The notes below the pieces were generated by a model. The model made no database searches. It had not been told where the DNA came from and saw nothing but the letters and a program-made list of their open reading frames with translations. Source: JBDNFP01 sp041689775 (lineage in GTDB: Bacteria; Bacteroidota; Bacteroidia; Cytophagales; Spirosomataceae). From it: a DNA stretch of 5,620 nt. The translations under genes and the position numbers were made by a program. Position 1 is the first letter of the stretch; each line of letters begins with the position of its first letter. The DNA lies in contig JBDNFP010000152.1 in the NCBI GenBank assembly GCA_041689775.1, positions 1-5,620 on the forward strand, read 5' to 3'. Below, piece by piece: positions 1 through 5,619 of the stretch.

Positions 1-1
1 C

Positions 2-109
2 CGACGCATTTGGCAGGTTATTTATAGACAACTCGGCCTGGAAGGATTAGTTGACGTTAATCAATTTGACAGCTTGCAGTGCCAGTTCTGGCGACGTAAG
101 GCTGCATAA
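2..109 (+). CDS. C-terminal end of an unidentified protein (partial)
   Basis: An open frame enters from the left edge and runs for 35 codons to a TAA at 107-109. The residues read RRIWQVIYRQLGLEGLVD followed by VNQFDSLQCQFWRRKAA. The codons and the mix of hydrophobic, charged and aromatic residues look protein-like, and the frame stops where the DNA turns AT-rich. The last part, two short strands ending in 'QFWRR', loosely resembles the closing beta-hairpin of class I SAM-dependent methyltransferases, but this is a weak impression and no catalytic motif lies in the visible part. The gene faces the VOC gene tail to tail across about 80 bp. An imperfect 6-bp stem-loop at 121-135 lies just after the stop, but no T-run follows it directly. 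Confidence 0.5.
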   Translation, partial: RRIWQVIYRQLGLEGLVDVNQFDSLQCQFWRRKAA

Positions 110-190
110 GTAAAGCGAAAACTGCTCACAGTAGTAAACACAGGACATTGGTAAGTAGCTTTTTTCTATTGAAGGTAGTATTACAAATGG

Positions 191-607
191 CTATAAGGGA
201 GTTCTTTCCAGAATCTGAATCATATTCCCCTCCCTGTCGAGCGCATTACGCACCCGTCCTCCGCCAATGGCATTTATGATCTCTGAACTCCACTGTATTC
301 CTTTTTTGTCAAGAATAGTGATAGCACTATCAAGGCTCGTTACCCGAAAGGCAAGGTGTGACCATCCCGGAGTCCAGGTAGTGCGAATGGGGCGTGCGGT
401 ATTATCCACGGGCATGATTTCGAGGAAGCTACCGTCGGGTGCTTTTAACATCCAGACGGGGTTTTGTTGGGGTCCACCCGTCGGATGATAAAACCATTTT
501 TCATAGCCCAGGAAATCACAGTACCACGCACTTAGTTTTTCAACATCATGGGCGGCAACAGCCGGGTGATCAATACCAGTAAAATTAAGTTTTTCTGAAT
601 CTACCAT
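191..607 (-). CDS. VOC family (glyoxalase/bleomycin resistance/dioxygenase superfamily) protein
   Basis: The protein has 138 residues, the usual size for a single two-module VOC protein of paired beta-alpha-beta-beta-beta units. Module one opens with 'GIDHPAVAAHDVEKLSAWYCDFLGY' (about residues 11-35) and ends in 'GSFLEIMP' (59-66). Module two opens with 'GWSHLAFRV' (81-89) and ends in 'DREGNMIQILER' (124-135). By analogy with the family, H14, E63 and H84 are likely metal ligands. The fourth position, usually Glu in 'GNxxEL', is Gln131; Glu134 lies nearby. VOC enzymes handle small molecules through a divalent metal (glyoxalase, ring-cleaving dioxygenase, epimerase, fosfomycin or bleomycin resistance), and the substrate cannot be chosen from the sequence. 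No signal peptide is present, so it is probably cytoplasmic. The ATG at 605-607 is preceded by AT-rich DNA without a Shine-Dalgarno motif. The gene lies downstream of the small hypothetical gene on the same strand, 217 bp away. Confidence 0.9.
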   Translation of the reverse strand: MVDSEKLNFTGIDHPAVAAHDVEKLSAWYCDFLGYEKWFYHPTGGPQQNPVWMLKAPDGSFLEIMPVDNTARPIRTTWTPGWSHLAFRVTSLDSAITILDKKGIQWSSEIINAIGGGRVRNALDREGNMIQILERTPL

Positions 608-824
608 ACCGATCGAATATTTTCTTTAAAAGGTTAGCCGTAAAAATAGCATACCCAACGGAAATATACAGGTTAGTTTACTATTTATTGCATATTGAAA
701 ACATGTACCCAGGCACACTTGACCACGAAAGTCAACGCCGATTCAGTTAAGAAAGAGAGGGAAGCGGAGTCAGGGGGAAGATACAATTGAAACGGTAACT
801 TCCCATGTTTACTAGTTGGAAGGA

Positions 825-1097
825 TCAGGCTGCGGGCGCTAATATCTTGATTGACAGATGTTTGTTGATGCGCTGGAACTCGACAAACTGGGCGTCTTCT
901 GAATCGAAAACCCAAATCCGAGCTACTCGCTCATGATTATCTTTGGTAATTGCATACAAGTAAATAATCCAAAGGCTGGGGTTGATCAACCGATTGGTGT
1001 CGAGTTTTACCTTGCTAATCTTATTCAGGTCAAACGGAATATTGAATAATTGTGAATTGGATGTTATTGATACGGCTTTTCTTGAAATAGTTAACAT
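825..1097 (-). CDS. Small hypothetical protein, possibly PH-like beta domain
   Basis: A 90-residue frame runs from an ATG at 1095-1097, with an in-frame stop 11 codons upstream, so it cannot be much longer. I do not recognise a named family. Alternating hydrophobic residues suggest several beta strands: 'QLFNIPFDLNKISKVKLDT' (16-34), 'LWIIYLYAITKD' (42-53) and 'RVARIWVF' (57-64). A likely helix follows, 'SEDAQFVEFQRINKHLSI' (66-83). A run of strands closed by one helix is the pattern of small bacterial pleckstrin-homology-like domains, so a PH-like or signalling accessory role is possible but is inference only. There is no signal peptide or clear transmembrane segment. It is divergent from the slipin gene across a 587-bp spacer. 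A second minus-strand frame overlapping its 3' end (685-915) is less protein-like. The gene could still be spurious. Confidence 0.5.
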   Translation of the reverse strand: MLTISRKAVSITSNSQLFNIPFDLNKISKVKLDTNRLINPSLWIIYLYAITKDNHERVARIWVFDSEDAQFVEFQRINKHLSIKILAPAA

Positions 1098-1157
1098 GAT
1101 TAGGATAACGTTGAGTGATTTTTTAGTCTGATTTCAATGCGTGTTGTTGGTAACTGA

Positions 1158-1184
1158 TGTAAGTCAGAATGCTGACGAATTACA
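1158..1184. repeat. Bulged stem-loop
   Basis: TGTAAGTCAG (1158-1167) can pair with CTGAC (1172-1176) and then, after a 3-nt bulge (GAA), with TTACA (1180-1184). The loop is AATG. This gives ten base pairs in two blocks. It lies 60-90 bp upstream of the small hypothetical gene and could be part of its leader or an operator. No T-run follows on either strand. Confidence 0.4.
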
Positions 1185-1323
1185 CCACTAGAAAACCGAG
1201 AATTCATGCACGGTTGATTCTTGGGGATAGTGCGTTGTAGTTGTGAACAATTTTATTTTTTTACGTTGAGTTTTAGATGTGTTAGCTAATATTTCTGCTT
1301 GCTATCGAATACCATGCCAACTT

Positions 1324-1372
1324 TTAACAATCAGTTATATTCTTTCAAATTCAGTATATAACTGATTGTTAA
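1324..1372. repeat. Perfect 17-bp inverted repeat
   Basis: TTAACAATCAGTTATAT (1324-1340) is repeated exactly, inverted, as ATATAACTGATTGTTAA (1356-1372), with a 15-nt spacer. The arms are AT-rich and fully complementary. The repeat lies in the middle of a divergent spacer, 226 bp from the left gene start and 312 bp from the slipin start, so it is not in the usual place for a gene-end terminator. Possible roles are an operator, a small RNA hairpin, or the remnant of a mobile repeat. Confidence 0.8.
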
Positions 1373-1459
1373 TCAAAATAAAATTTATTTAATTAACCAC
1401 TCTTACCTCTATCGTTCACATGCTGCCTAAATTTCACGGCTCATTACGTAGTGGTATGT

Positions 1460-1538
1460 GTAACGAGGAGTATAGCCGATAGAAATTAGGATTATTTTTA
1501 GCCTCGGTTACCCCTCGATATCTTGCCCTCCCAGGCTA
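1460..1538 (+). promoter_or_regulatory. Possible structured leader of the slipin gene
   Basis: GTAACGAGG (1460-1468) pairs with CCTCGGTTAC (1502-1511) apart from one bulged C. TAGCCT (1499-1504) can instead pair with AGGCTA (1533-1538), using bases 1502-1504 of the first stem, so the two helices exclude each other. Such overlap is seen in attenuators and riboswitches, but the stems are short and no known riboswitch motif is recognisable. The distance to the slipin ATG is about 150 bp. Confidence 0.2.
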
Positions 1539-1684
1539 CTCTTGGTATTTTGATAGTAACATAGAATTTCGTACATTCAGCAATTACTACTCAGTGGCTT
1601 CCCTACTCGTTTCTTTACTTTACCTTCGGGTTAGATTCATCCTAGTGAATTCCATCTGTCCTTTTGGGCCTAAATACTATTCCT

Positions 1685-2428
1685 ATGAGCTATTTCATCC
1701 TCGTATTATTGACAGTTTTTTTCCTATTTATATTTTCAGGAGTCCGGATTATTTATGAATACAAACGGGCCTTGAAATTCAGGTTTGGTAGTTACGTTAG
1801 TACCTTGAAACCCGGCTTACGCTGGATAATCCCAATTGTCGAAACCATACAGATGGTTGACATACGGGTAATAACTATCAATATAGTTTCGCAGGAAGTC
1901 ATGACCGAAGATAACGTACCGTGTAGTATCGACGGTGTGGTGTTTTTTAAAGTGGAAAATCCTGAAAAAGCGGTCCTTGAAGTGGAGAGATACGAGTTTG
2001 CTATCAGTCAGCTAGCGCAAGCGGCCCTTCGGGATGTATGCGGTAAAGTGGAGCTCGATACCATACTTTCAAAGCGGGAAGAGATGGGAAAAAATATCAA
2101 GGAGATTGTGGCGCAGGAAACTCACCAATGGGGTATTGTGGTCATTGATGTCAAGATCAAGGATATTCAGCTACCAGAAAATATGCGCCGTATGATGGCT
2201 AATCAGGCCGAGGCTGAGCGGTCGAGAAGAGCCAGAATTATCCTGTCCGAGGCGGAGGAGCAAGCGGCTCAAAGCCTTTTGGCCGCCGGTAAAATCATAG
2301 ATCAGTCGCCTTCGGCGATTAAACTACGGCTTTACCAGACGCTATCTAACATAGCCGCCGAAAAGAATTCGACAATCCTGTTTCCGTTCCCGGAGGAGGT
2401 ACTTCCTAGGGTTACCAAGAAAGAGTAA
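1685..2428 (+). CDS. Slipin/stomatin-like SPFH domain membrane protein
   Basis: The product has 247 residues from the ATG at 1685. A TTG at 1664 would add seven residues, but the ATG puts the membrane segment at the very N-terminus, as is normal for this family. Residues 3-20 form one hydrophobic segment. The SPFH/band 7 domain follows, with the stomatin hallmarks 'IIYEYKRALKFRFGSY' (22-37), 'LKPGLRWIIPIVETIQMVDIR' (41-61), 'QEVMTEDNVPCSIDGVVFFKV' (70-90), and 'LRDVCGKVELDTILSKRE' (115-132). Residues about 174-205, rich in Ala, Glu and Arg ('AEAERSRRARIILSEAEEQAA'), form the usual helical or coiled-coil segment, and a short hydrophobic tail follows. Slipins assemble into membrane-bound oligomers linked to lipid microdomains and protein quality control; the partner here is unknown. 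The NfeD-type protein often encoded next to stomatins is absent on both sides. The gene converges on the ThuA-like gene across 42 bp with no clear terminator. Confidence 0.93.
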   Translation: MSYFILVLLTVFFLFIFSGVRIIYEYKRALKFRFGSYVSTLKPGLRWIIPIVETIQMVDIRVITINIVSQEVMTEDNVPCSIDGVVFFKVENPEKAVLEVERYEFAISQLAQAALRDVCGKVELDTILSKREEMGKNIKEIVAQETHQWGIVVIDVKIKDIQLPENMRRMMANQAEAERSRRARIILSEAEEQAAQSLLAAGKIIDQSPSAIKLRLYQTLSNIAAEKNSTILFPFPEEVLPRVTKKE

Positions 2429-2470
2429 AGCTTTTTGGTCGGCGAGCTATCCGGGGGTATACAGGTTGTT

Positions 2471-3448
2471 TTATTTGCTAAACGGGCGATGACTACTTGT
2501 CTGAGCGGTTGGAAAATCCGCCGGGATCGGGATATTAACCTTGCCGGTAGCAGCCCATTGCGCACCCCGAAGCAGAGTAGTGATGAATCCTACGCACTCT
2601 ACGGAATAGTCTACGTGGCCCATCGGGGTGTGAAAAACTCGCCCTTTACCGTGCCGGATCGTCATGAGCATGGGTTCGTGCCGCCCGGTACCTTTATTTT
2701 CTTTGGATGAAAAGGCAGTAGCTAGTACCTCCATATTTTTGGCCGGGCCGCGCAAGCGATTATACATTTCATCTTTGGTGTGCATCCAGGTTAGTGGCAT
2801 CCCGTCCGTGATTGGATGATCAGACTTCCTTACCGTTATCAAAAACTCACTTTGGGCTCCGTGTGAGCCGGCGCTCCCGGGGCTCATGTCCCGGATTAGC
2901 TTTCCTTCATCATCATAGTACACGTAGGGGCCATCTTTTTCGGTTCGATCTCCCCATCCACCAATCCCAATCAATTGGTTGTAGGCGGGCCATTGCGGAA
3001 AGGAGTTGTCGGCCGCGTGTATCACGACCAAACCTCCTCCCTTCTGAATAAACTTCTCAAACCAGACCTGCGTTTCCTGAGGCCAAGGTGCGGCATTCCA
3101 TCCAAAATTGCATATCACTAGATCATACTTAGAGAAGTCGGGGCGAAAACTGGAATCCATCCGTGATTTAGATAGCGCCTGAGTAGTAGGGCTATCAGGT
3201 ATGGCGTAGTCGGTCAAAAATTCCTCGCCTTTCCAGGTATACTGCGTTCGTTGTACGTCCACCGAAAACTTGCCAGATTCTTCCAGGTAGCGCTTCATCA
3301 TGTAGGTGACCTTGGGCCATTGGTCATGGTTATTTTGGCCGTCAACAATCAAGGTTTTGATTATGTTGTCCTTATTGGCCGATTGAGCAAAGGTAAAGCT
3401 AGCGATAAGGCATGCGATGAGGCAGAACAGAGGAAATTGAAGTTTCAT
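2471..3448 (-). CDS. Exported ThuA-like domain protein
   Basis: The protein has 325 residues. Residues 1-21 form a Sec signal peptide (MK, hydrophobic core, 'FTFA' before 'QS'), so the mature protein is probably periplasmic. The remainder matches the ThuA-like family, which has a class I glutamine-amidotransferase-like fold. Visible marks are 'LIVDGQNNHDQW' (33-44), 'YDLVICNFG' (108-116), 'FIQKGGGLVVIHAADNSF' (133-150), 'DHPITDGMP' (210-218), 'HTKDEMY' (223-229), and 'RHGKGRVFHTPMGH' (265-278), followed by 'LLRGAQWAATGKV'. The elbow that carries Cys in true amidotransferases reads Ile-His-Ala (143-145), so no amidotransferase activity is expected. ThuA of rhizobia takes part in trehalose use through 3-keto-disaccharides; exported relatives are common in Bacteroidota and mostly uncharacterised. 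A role in sugar processing is inference. The start is preceded by A-rich DNA ('GAAAGAAAACTACAAACCC') and no Shine-Dalgarno motif. Confidence 0.92.
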   Translation of the reverse strand: MKLQFPLFCLIACLIASFTFAQSANKDNIIKTLIVDGQNNHDQWPKVTYMMKRYLEESGKFSVDVQRTQYTWKGEEFLTDYAIPDSPTTQALSKSRMDSSFRPDFSKYDLVICNFGWNAAPWPQETQVWFEKFIQKGGGLVVIHAADNSFPQWPAYNQLIGIGGWGDRTEKDGPYVYYDDEGKLIRDMSPGSAGSHGAQSEFLITVRKSDHPITDGMPLTWMHTKDEMYNRLRGPAKNMEVLATAFSSKENKGTGRHEPMLMTIRHGKGRVFHTPMGHVDYSVECVGFITTLLRGAQWAATGKVNIPIPADFPTAQTSSHRPFSK

Positions 3449-3797
3449 GGGTTTGTAGTTTTCTTTCGGTAGATTTCAACCAAAAGGAGCAGGTACTCCT
3501 ATATTACTGTACGAAAAGGATACAAATTAAAACCAAATATGGTCGTTCTGTCCTTATTACGAATGCGGGTAAGTACTCTGACGTATTTAATTTCCGCTCA
3601 TCGTTAAACAATTCTAACTCGAAGTTACCCACTAGACTTTTGTGAAATAGCTCAATTTCGTCTGCTACCTTGATGCAAAGCGTTAAGCTCAATGCGATAT
3701 TTTTTTGTTTAGTTGTAGACTCTCCGTTTTTATGGGCCGTAAGGCAAATTTTAGGGTAAGTTGCTATCAATTAGTAGCTTGTTAGCCATTAGCTTTT

Positions 3798-3842
3798 TAT
3801 TCGTTAGGTTATTTTGGTGTAGCTAAAATACCCTAACGAATA
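3798..3842. repeat. 20-bp stem-loop inside the nested element
   Basis: TATTCGTTAGGTTATTTTGG (3798-3817) and CTAAAATACCCTAACGAATA (3823-3842) pair along their full length, with one mismatch (3809/3831) and one G-T pair (3816/3824), around a 5-nt loop. This is the strongest local hairpin in the window. It is not followed by a T-run on either strand, so it is not a standard intrinsic terminator. Its first three bases overlap the end of the left outer arm. Confidence 0.8.
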
Positions 3843-3960
3843 CTTGACTAGTTCTTATGGCCGTCAGTTCTTCAATCTTCTGACTACCATAAAACTCAAA
3901 TTTATTAGTTTGTATTTTATGCTCACTAATACTTTATATATACCTCACAATCAACATTAT

Positions 3961-3982
3961 AAAAAGCTAATGGCTATTAGCT
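3961..3982 (-). terminator. Intrinsic terminator of the BNR_4 gene
   Basis: Read on the minus strand, AGCTAAT (3982-3976), loop AGCC and ATTAGCT (3971-3965) form a perfect 7-bp stem followed at once by a run of Ts (opposite A3961-A3965). It begins six bases after the BNR_4 stop codon (3988-3990). The stem is AT-rich, so it may be weak. The same bases form part of the right outer arm of the nested repeat element. Confidence 0.6.
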
Positions 3983-3987
3983 AGCCG

Positions 3988-5316
3988 CTATTTATCCACC
4001 TTATAAAGTACCAGCTCAACCGGCGTTGGTTCACTATCCGTCCGGGCCTTATCCTGATTGGCGGGTAATGCCTGCCATCGAAGCAGGTAGTGCCCGGTAT
4101 TGTCCATCTTGGTTCTGAGTTGCATGTCCGGTTGGAGTACCAAGGGCGGAAGATCAGGCGCATCATCTTGGGCAGTGGCGGGGATAGTCTGCTTTATTTT
4201 TAAAGATTTTCTATCCAATACCCAGCTACCTGCTCCATATTTTTCGTGCCCGAACCGGGCCGTCAAATTTCCTTTTCCATCGGGCGTAATGGCCGATACA
4301 CTGACCGAGCTACTGAGTGAGCCACTCCGGTTCAAATCCCAGGTAAACTCCTTCCATTGGCTCAGCTGATAGGTTTGCCAGGCACCAGGTTGACTGGCCG
4401 TTTTCTCCCAACGGCTGGTAAATACCTGACTAATACCCCGATTATCAAACTTATGGTAGGTTATATAAGGGGTTTTGTCCGTATCCCAGCTTATCTGAAA
4501 ACTCATATTGATCAACCCGTTCCAGGGCGCTACAGGGTCCACCACGGCTTTGGTATTCCGCCATCGGATCGGTAGCGTCATGGGTTCACCCGACATAGCT
4601 TCCCAATGGATCAGATCTAAACTCCTGATGCAGGAAAGGTTGTGGTTGGTGTTTGCCGTTGGGGTCAGTCGCCACATCCATACGATATAAAAATACCCAT
4701 CGGTCCCTAATTTCGGCTGAGTCATGTAAGCATTTGCCTCGTCTTCCCCATCAAAAACCGGGGTGTCAAATAGTCCCGTCCACGTTTTACTTTGGGTATC
4801 GTACCGATTCCAGTAGGTAATGCCGTTTCCACTGCCGCCGTTGCGGTACTGAAAATAGAGCTCCCCGTCTTTGTCCTTAAAAAAGACGGGGTAGGTCACC
4901 CGGTTTTCGTTATTTCCCGTCATGGATAAACTTTCAAAATGGTCAATGTTTTCGGGCTTTTCGGACCGGAAGTAGACGAGTGGCACCACGTGCATATTGC
5001 CCGAGACGTGGAGATAACCTTCCTTATCCTGCCCCAACTCAATATAATTATGGCTATCCCAGCCCAATATTGAAGGCAGCTTCGTTTTTTTCCATTCCCT
5101 TGAATCCAGTGGTCGCTGGGCAATAACCATAATTCGGTCAGCGTCGTAATAGGCCAAGTACTGATACCGGTCGGTGGTGAGTATATCAAAGCCCACCGGG
5201 TGGCCCGACCACACCTGATCGACGGGAATCGATTCGATCGGAGTGGATGATTGTTTTTTCTGGGCGGGGCAGTGGACGCCAATTAAGGTCAGGAAAATAA
5301 GGCAGAGGAATCGCAT
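3988..5316 (-). CDS. Exported BNR_4-type beta-propeller protein, putative polysaccharide lyase
   Basis: I place the start at the ATG 5314-5316 (442 residues). The frame stays open to 5391, but the extra 25 residues are basic and would bury the signal peptide MRFLCLIFLTLIGVHCPA (1-18, cut before QKK). C16 does not sit in a good lipobox. The rest has the repeated 'D-x-G-x-L-x-V/F' strands of a BNR_4 propeller: 'DKEGYLHVSGNMH' (97-109), 'DKDGELYFQYRNGGSGNG' (148-165), 'GTDGYFYIVWMW' (204-215), 'DTDKTPYITYHKF' (278-290). 'WDSHNYIEL' (86-94) supplies H89. BNR_4 folds include ulvan and related uronate lyases (PL24, PL25 and relatives), which cleave acidic polysaccharides by beta-elimination. H89, H109, Y142 and R158 are arranged like the His-His-Tyr-Arg set I recall for PL25. 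No sialidase Asp-box is seen, so sialidase activity is unlikely. The substrate is unknown. No SusC/SusD pair lies in the window. Confidence 0.85.
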   Translation of the reverse strand: MRFLCLIFLTLIGVHCPAQKKQSSTPIESIPVDQVWSGHPVGFDILTTDRYQYLAYYDADRIMVIAQRPLDSREWKKTKLPSILGWDSHNYIELGQDKEGYLHVSGNMHVVPLVYFRSEKPENIDHFESLSMTGNNENRVTYPVFFKDKDGELYFQYRNGGSGNGITYWNRYDTQSKTWTGLFDTPVFDGEDEANAYMTQPKLGTDGYFYIVWMWRLTPTANTNHNLSCIRSLDLIHWEAMSGEPMTLPIRWRNTKAVVDPVAPWNGLINMSFQISWDTDKTPYITYHKFDNRGISQVFTSRWEKTASQPGAWQTYQLSQWKEFTWDLNRSGSLSSSVSVSAITPDGKGNLTARFGHEKYGAGSWVLDRKSLKIKQTIPATAQDDAPDLPPLVLQPDMQLRTKMDNTGHYLLRWQALPANQDKARTDSEPTPVELVLYKVDK

Positions 5317-5367
5317 GGTAGGTTTTGGCTCAATTGAAAAAAAAAGATATCTAACCAAAAGCCACGG

Positions 5368-5408
5368 TCGGCGTTGCTCTACCCTCTTCAAACACTACCT
5401 AACGCCGA
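5368..5408. repeat. 8-bp inverted repeat upstream of the BNR_4 gene
   Basis: TCGGCGTT (5368-5375) and AACGCCGA (5401-5408) are exact inverted copies 25 bp apart, between 52 and 92 bp upstream of the BNR_4 start codon. It could be an operator or a leader hairpin. The length is modest and chance is possible. No clear TTG/TAnnTTTG promoter pair is visible next to it. Confidence 0.35.
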
Positions 5409-5502
5409 ATGGGTTATCGGATAAGCTCCTCCTGAATCCTGTACCATTTGCGCTCCTTAAATTCTTTTTTGTACATCAATTTGCCTAAGTACTAGAGACA
5501 AA

Positions 5503-5619
5503 TTACTTTGCATTAAATGGGCTAAAATTAATATTCAGACATCGGCCGACGTTGGCCAAGCATCTGTTGACAGCGTATGCGAGCGTTTGATCGTCTCGGT
5601 AGTCCTCCGGCCTGAGCCC
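5503..5619 (-). CDS. Possible C-terminal end of an unidentified protein (partial, maybe HEPN-like remnant)
   Basis: On the minus strand a frame enters from the right edge and runs 38 codons to TAA at 5503-5505. It reads 'GLRPEDYRDDQTLAYAVNRC' and then 'LANVGRCLNINFSPFNAK'. The stretch 'RDDQTLAYAVNRCLANVG' resembles the helix of HepT/DUF86 HEPN proteins (pattern D..T..AV.R.L..IGEA), but the stop falls before the family's Arg-x4-6-His nuclease motif, and the last residues come from AT-rich, non-coding-like DNA. If the match is real, this is a truncated or frameshifted copy. The other minus-strand frame (ending at about 5530) and one plus-strand frame are also open here, so the coding frame is uncertain. 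Confidence 0.25.
   Translation of the reverse strand, partial: GLRPEDYRDDQTLAYAVNRCLANVGRCLNINFSPFNAK

Larger units (their letters stand above)
1098..1684. other. Divergent intergenic region rich in stem-loops
   Basis: No convincing gene lies between the small hypothetical gene (leftward) and the slipin gene (rightward). The DNA is AT-rich and should hold both promoters, although I see no clear Bacteroidetes-type promoter (TTG with TAnnTTTG). It contains a bulged hairpin (1158-1184), a perfect 17-bp inverted repeat (1324-1372), and overlapping alternative stems (1460-1538) in what would be the slipin leader. A short repeat, ATTCA/TGAAT (1635-1650), lies 35 bp before the slipin ATG. Confidence 0.7.
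3776..3983. repeat. Nested inverted-repeat element (MITE-like or structured RNA)
   Basis: The outer arms are TAGCCATTAGCTTTTTAT (3783-3800) and its exact inverted copy (3959-3976), 18 bp each. With one indel and a few mismatches the similarity extends outward to about 24 bp on each side. Inside are three consecutive stem-loops. The first pairs 3798-3817 with 3823-3842 (20 bp, one mismatch, one G-T, 5-nt loop). The second pairs 3855-3867 with 3880-3892 (11 of 13 pairs, 12-nt loop). The third pairs TATTAGT (3903-3909) with ACTAATA (3925-3931). The whole can fold as a multi-branched junction. Terminal inverted repeats and a size near 200 bp without an ORF fit a MITE; the ordered internal hairpins also fit a non-coding RNA. 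No convincing target-site duplication is visible: GCTAT occurs outside both ends (3763-3767 and 3986-3990), but a few bases away from the arms. Confidence 0.6.
3449..3987. other. Intergenic region with leader of the ThuA-like gene and a nested repeat element
   Basis: This 539-bp stretch has no convincing gene. The only long frame (3504-3770, minus) starts with TTG, has no internal Met and matches nothing I know. The right half holds the nested inverted-repeat element (3776-3983) and the terminator of the BNR_4 gene. The left part should hold the ThuA-like gene's promoter and leader. A small hairpin there, AGGAG/CTCCT (3485-3500), is followed on the minus strand by TTTT, about 40 nt before the start codon. 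I see no further structure between 3504 and 3770. Confidence 0.7.

Noticed and set aside
719..735. Hairpin TTGAC/GTCAA, and GGGAAG/CTTCCC at 775-804, between the hypothetical and VOC genes
   Set aside because: The stems are only 5-6 bp, there is no T-run or known motif, and this is within chance expectation.
685..915. 76-codon minus-strand frame overlapping the small hypothetical gene
   Set aside because: It is rich in Ser, Leu and Arg without a domain pattern, and overlaps the more protein-like 825-1097 frame.
1523..1552. Bacteroidetes-type promoter before the slipin gene (TTG, 20 bp, TATTTTG)
   Set aside because: The -7 element lacks one of the two spacer bases of TAnnTTTG, and a partial match this loose is expected by chance in AT-rich DNA.
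2429..2470. Shared bidirectional terminator between the slipin and ThuA-like genes
   Set aside because: Only the short palindrome AAAGCTTT with two more Ts is present. No GC-rich stem with a loop is visible.
3504..3770. 88-codon open frame on the minus strand upstream of the ThuA-like gene
   Set aside because: It starts with TTG, has no internal Met, resembles no family I know, and lies in AT-rich spacer DNA. It could be a decayed gene, but nothing supports that.
3798..3842. Integron attC site (GTTAGGT in the left arm fits the core consensus)
   Set aside because: The partner reads CCCTAAC, which breaks the RYYYAAC rule. The order GTT...AAC is opposite to that of attC on both strands, and no integrase or cassette is present.
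3776..3983. Retron non-coding RNA (outer complementary arms with internal hairpins)
   Set aside because: There is no reverse transcriptase on either side, and the adjacent genes are a ThuA-like and a BNR_4 protein.
5317..5391. N-terminal extension of the BNR_4 protein from an upstream ATG
   Set aside because: It would place 25 basic residues before a good signal peptide. The downstream ATG at 5316 gives a normal exported protein.
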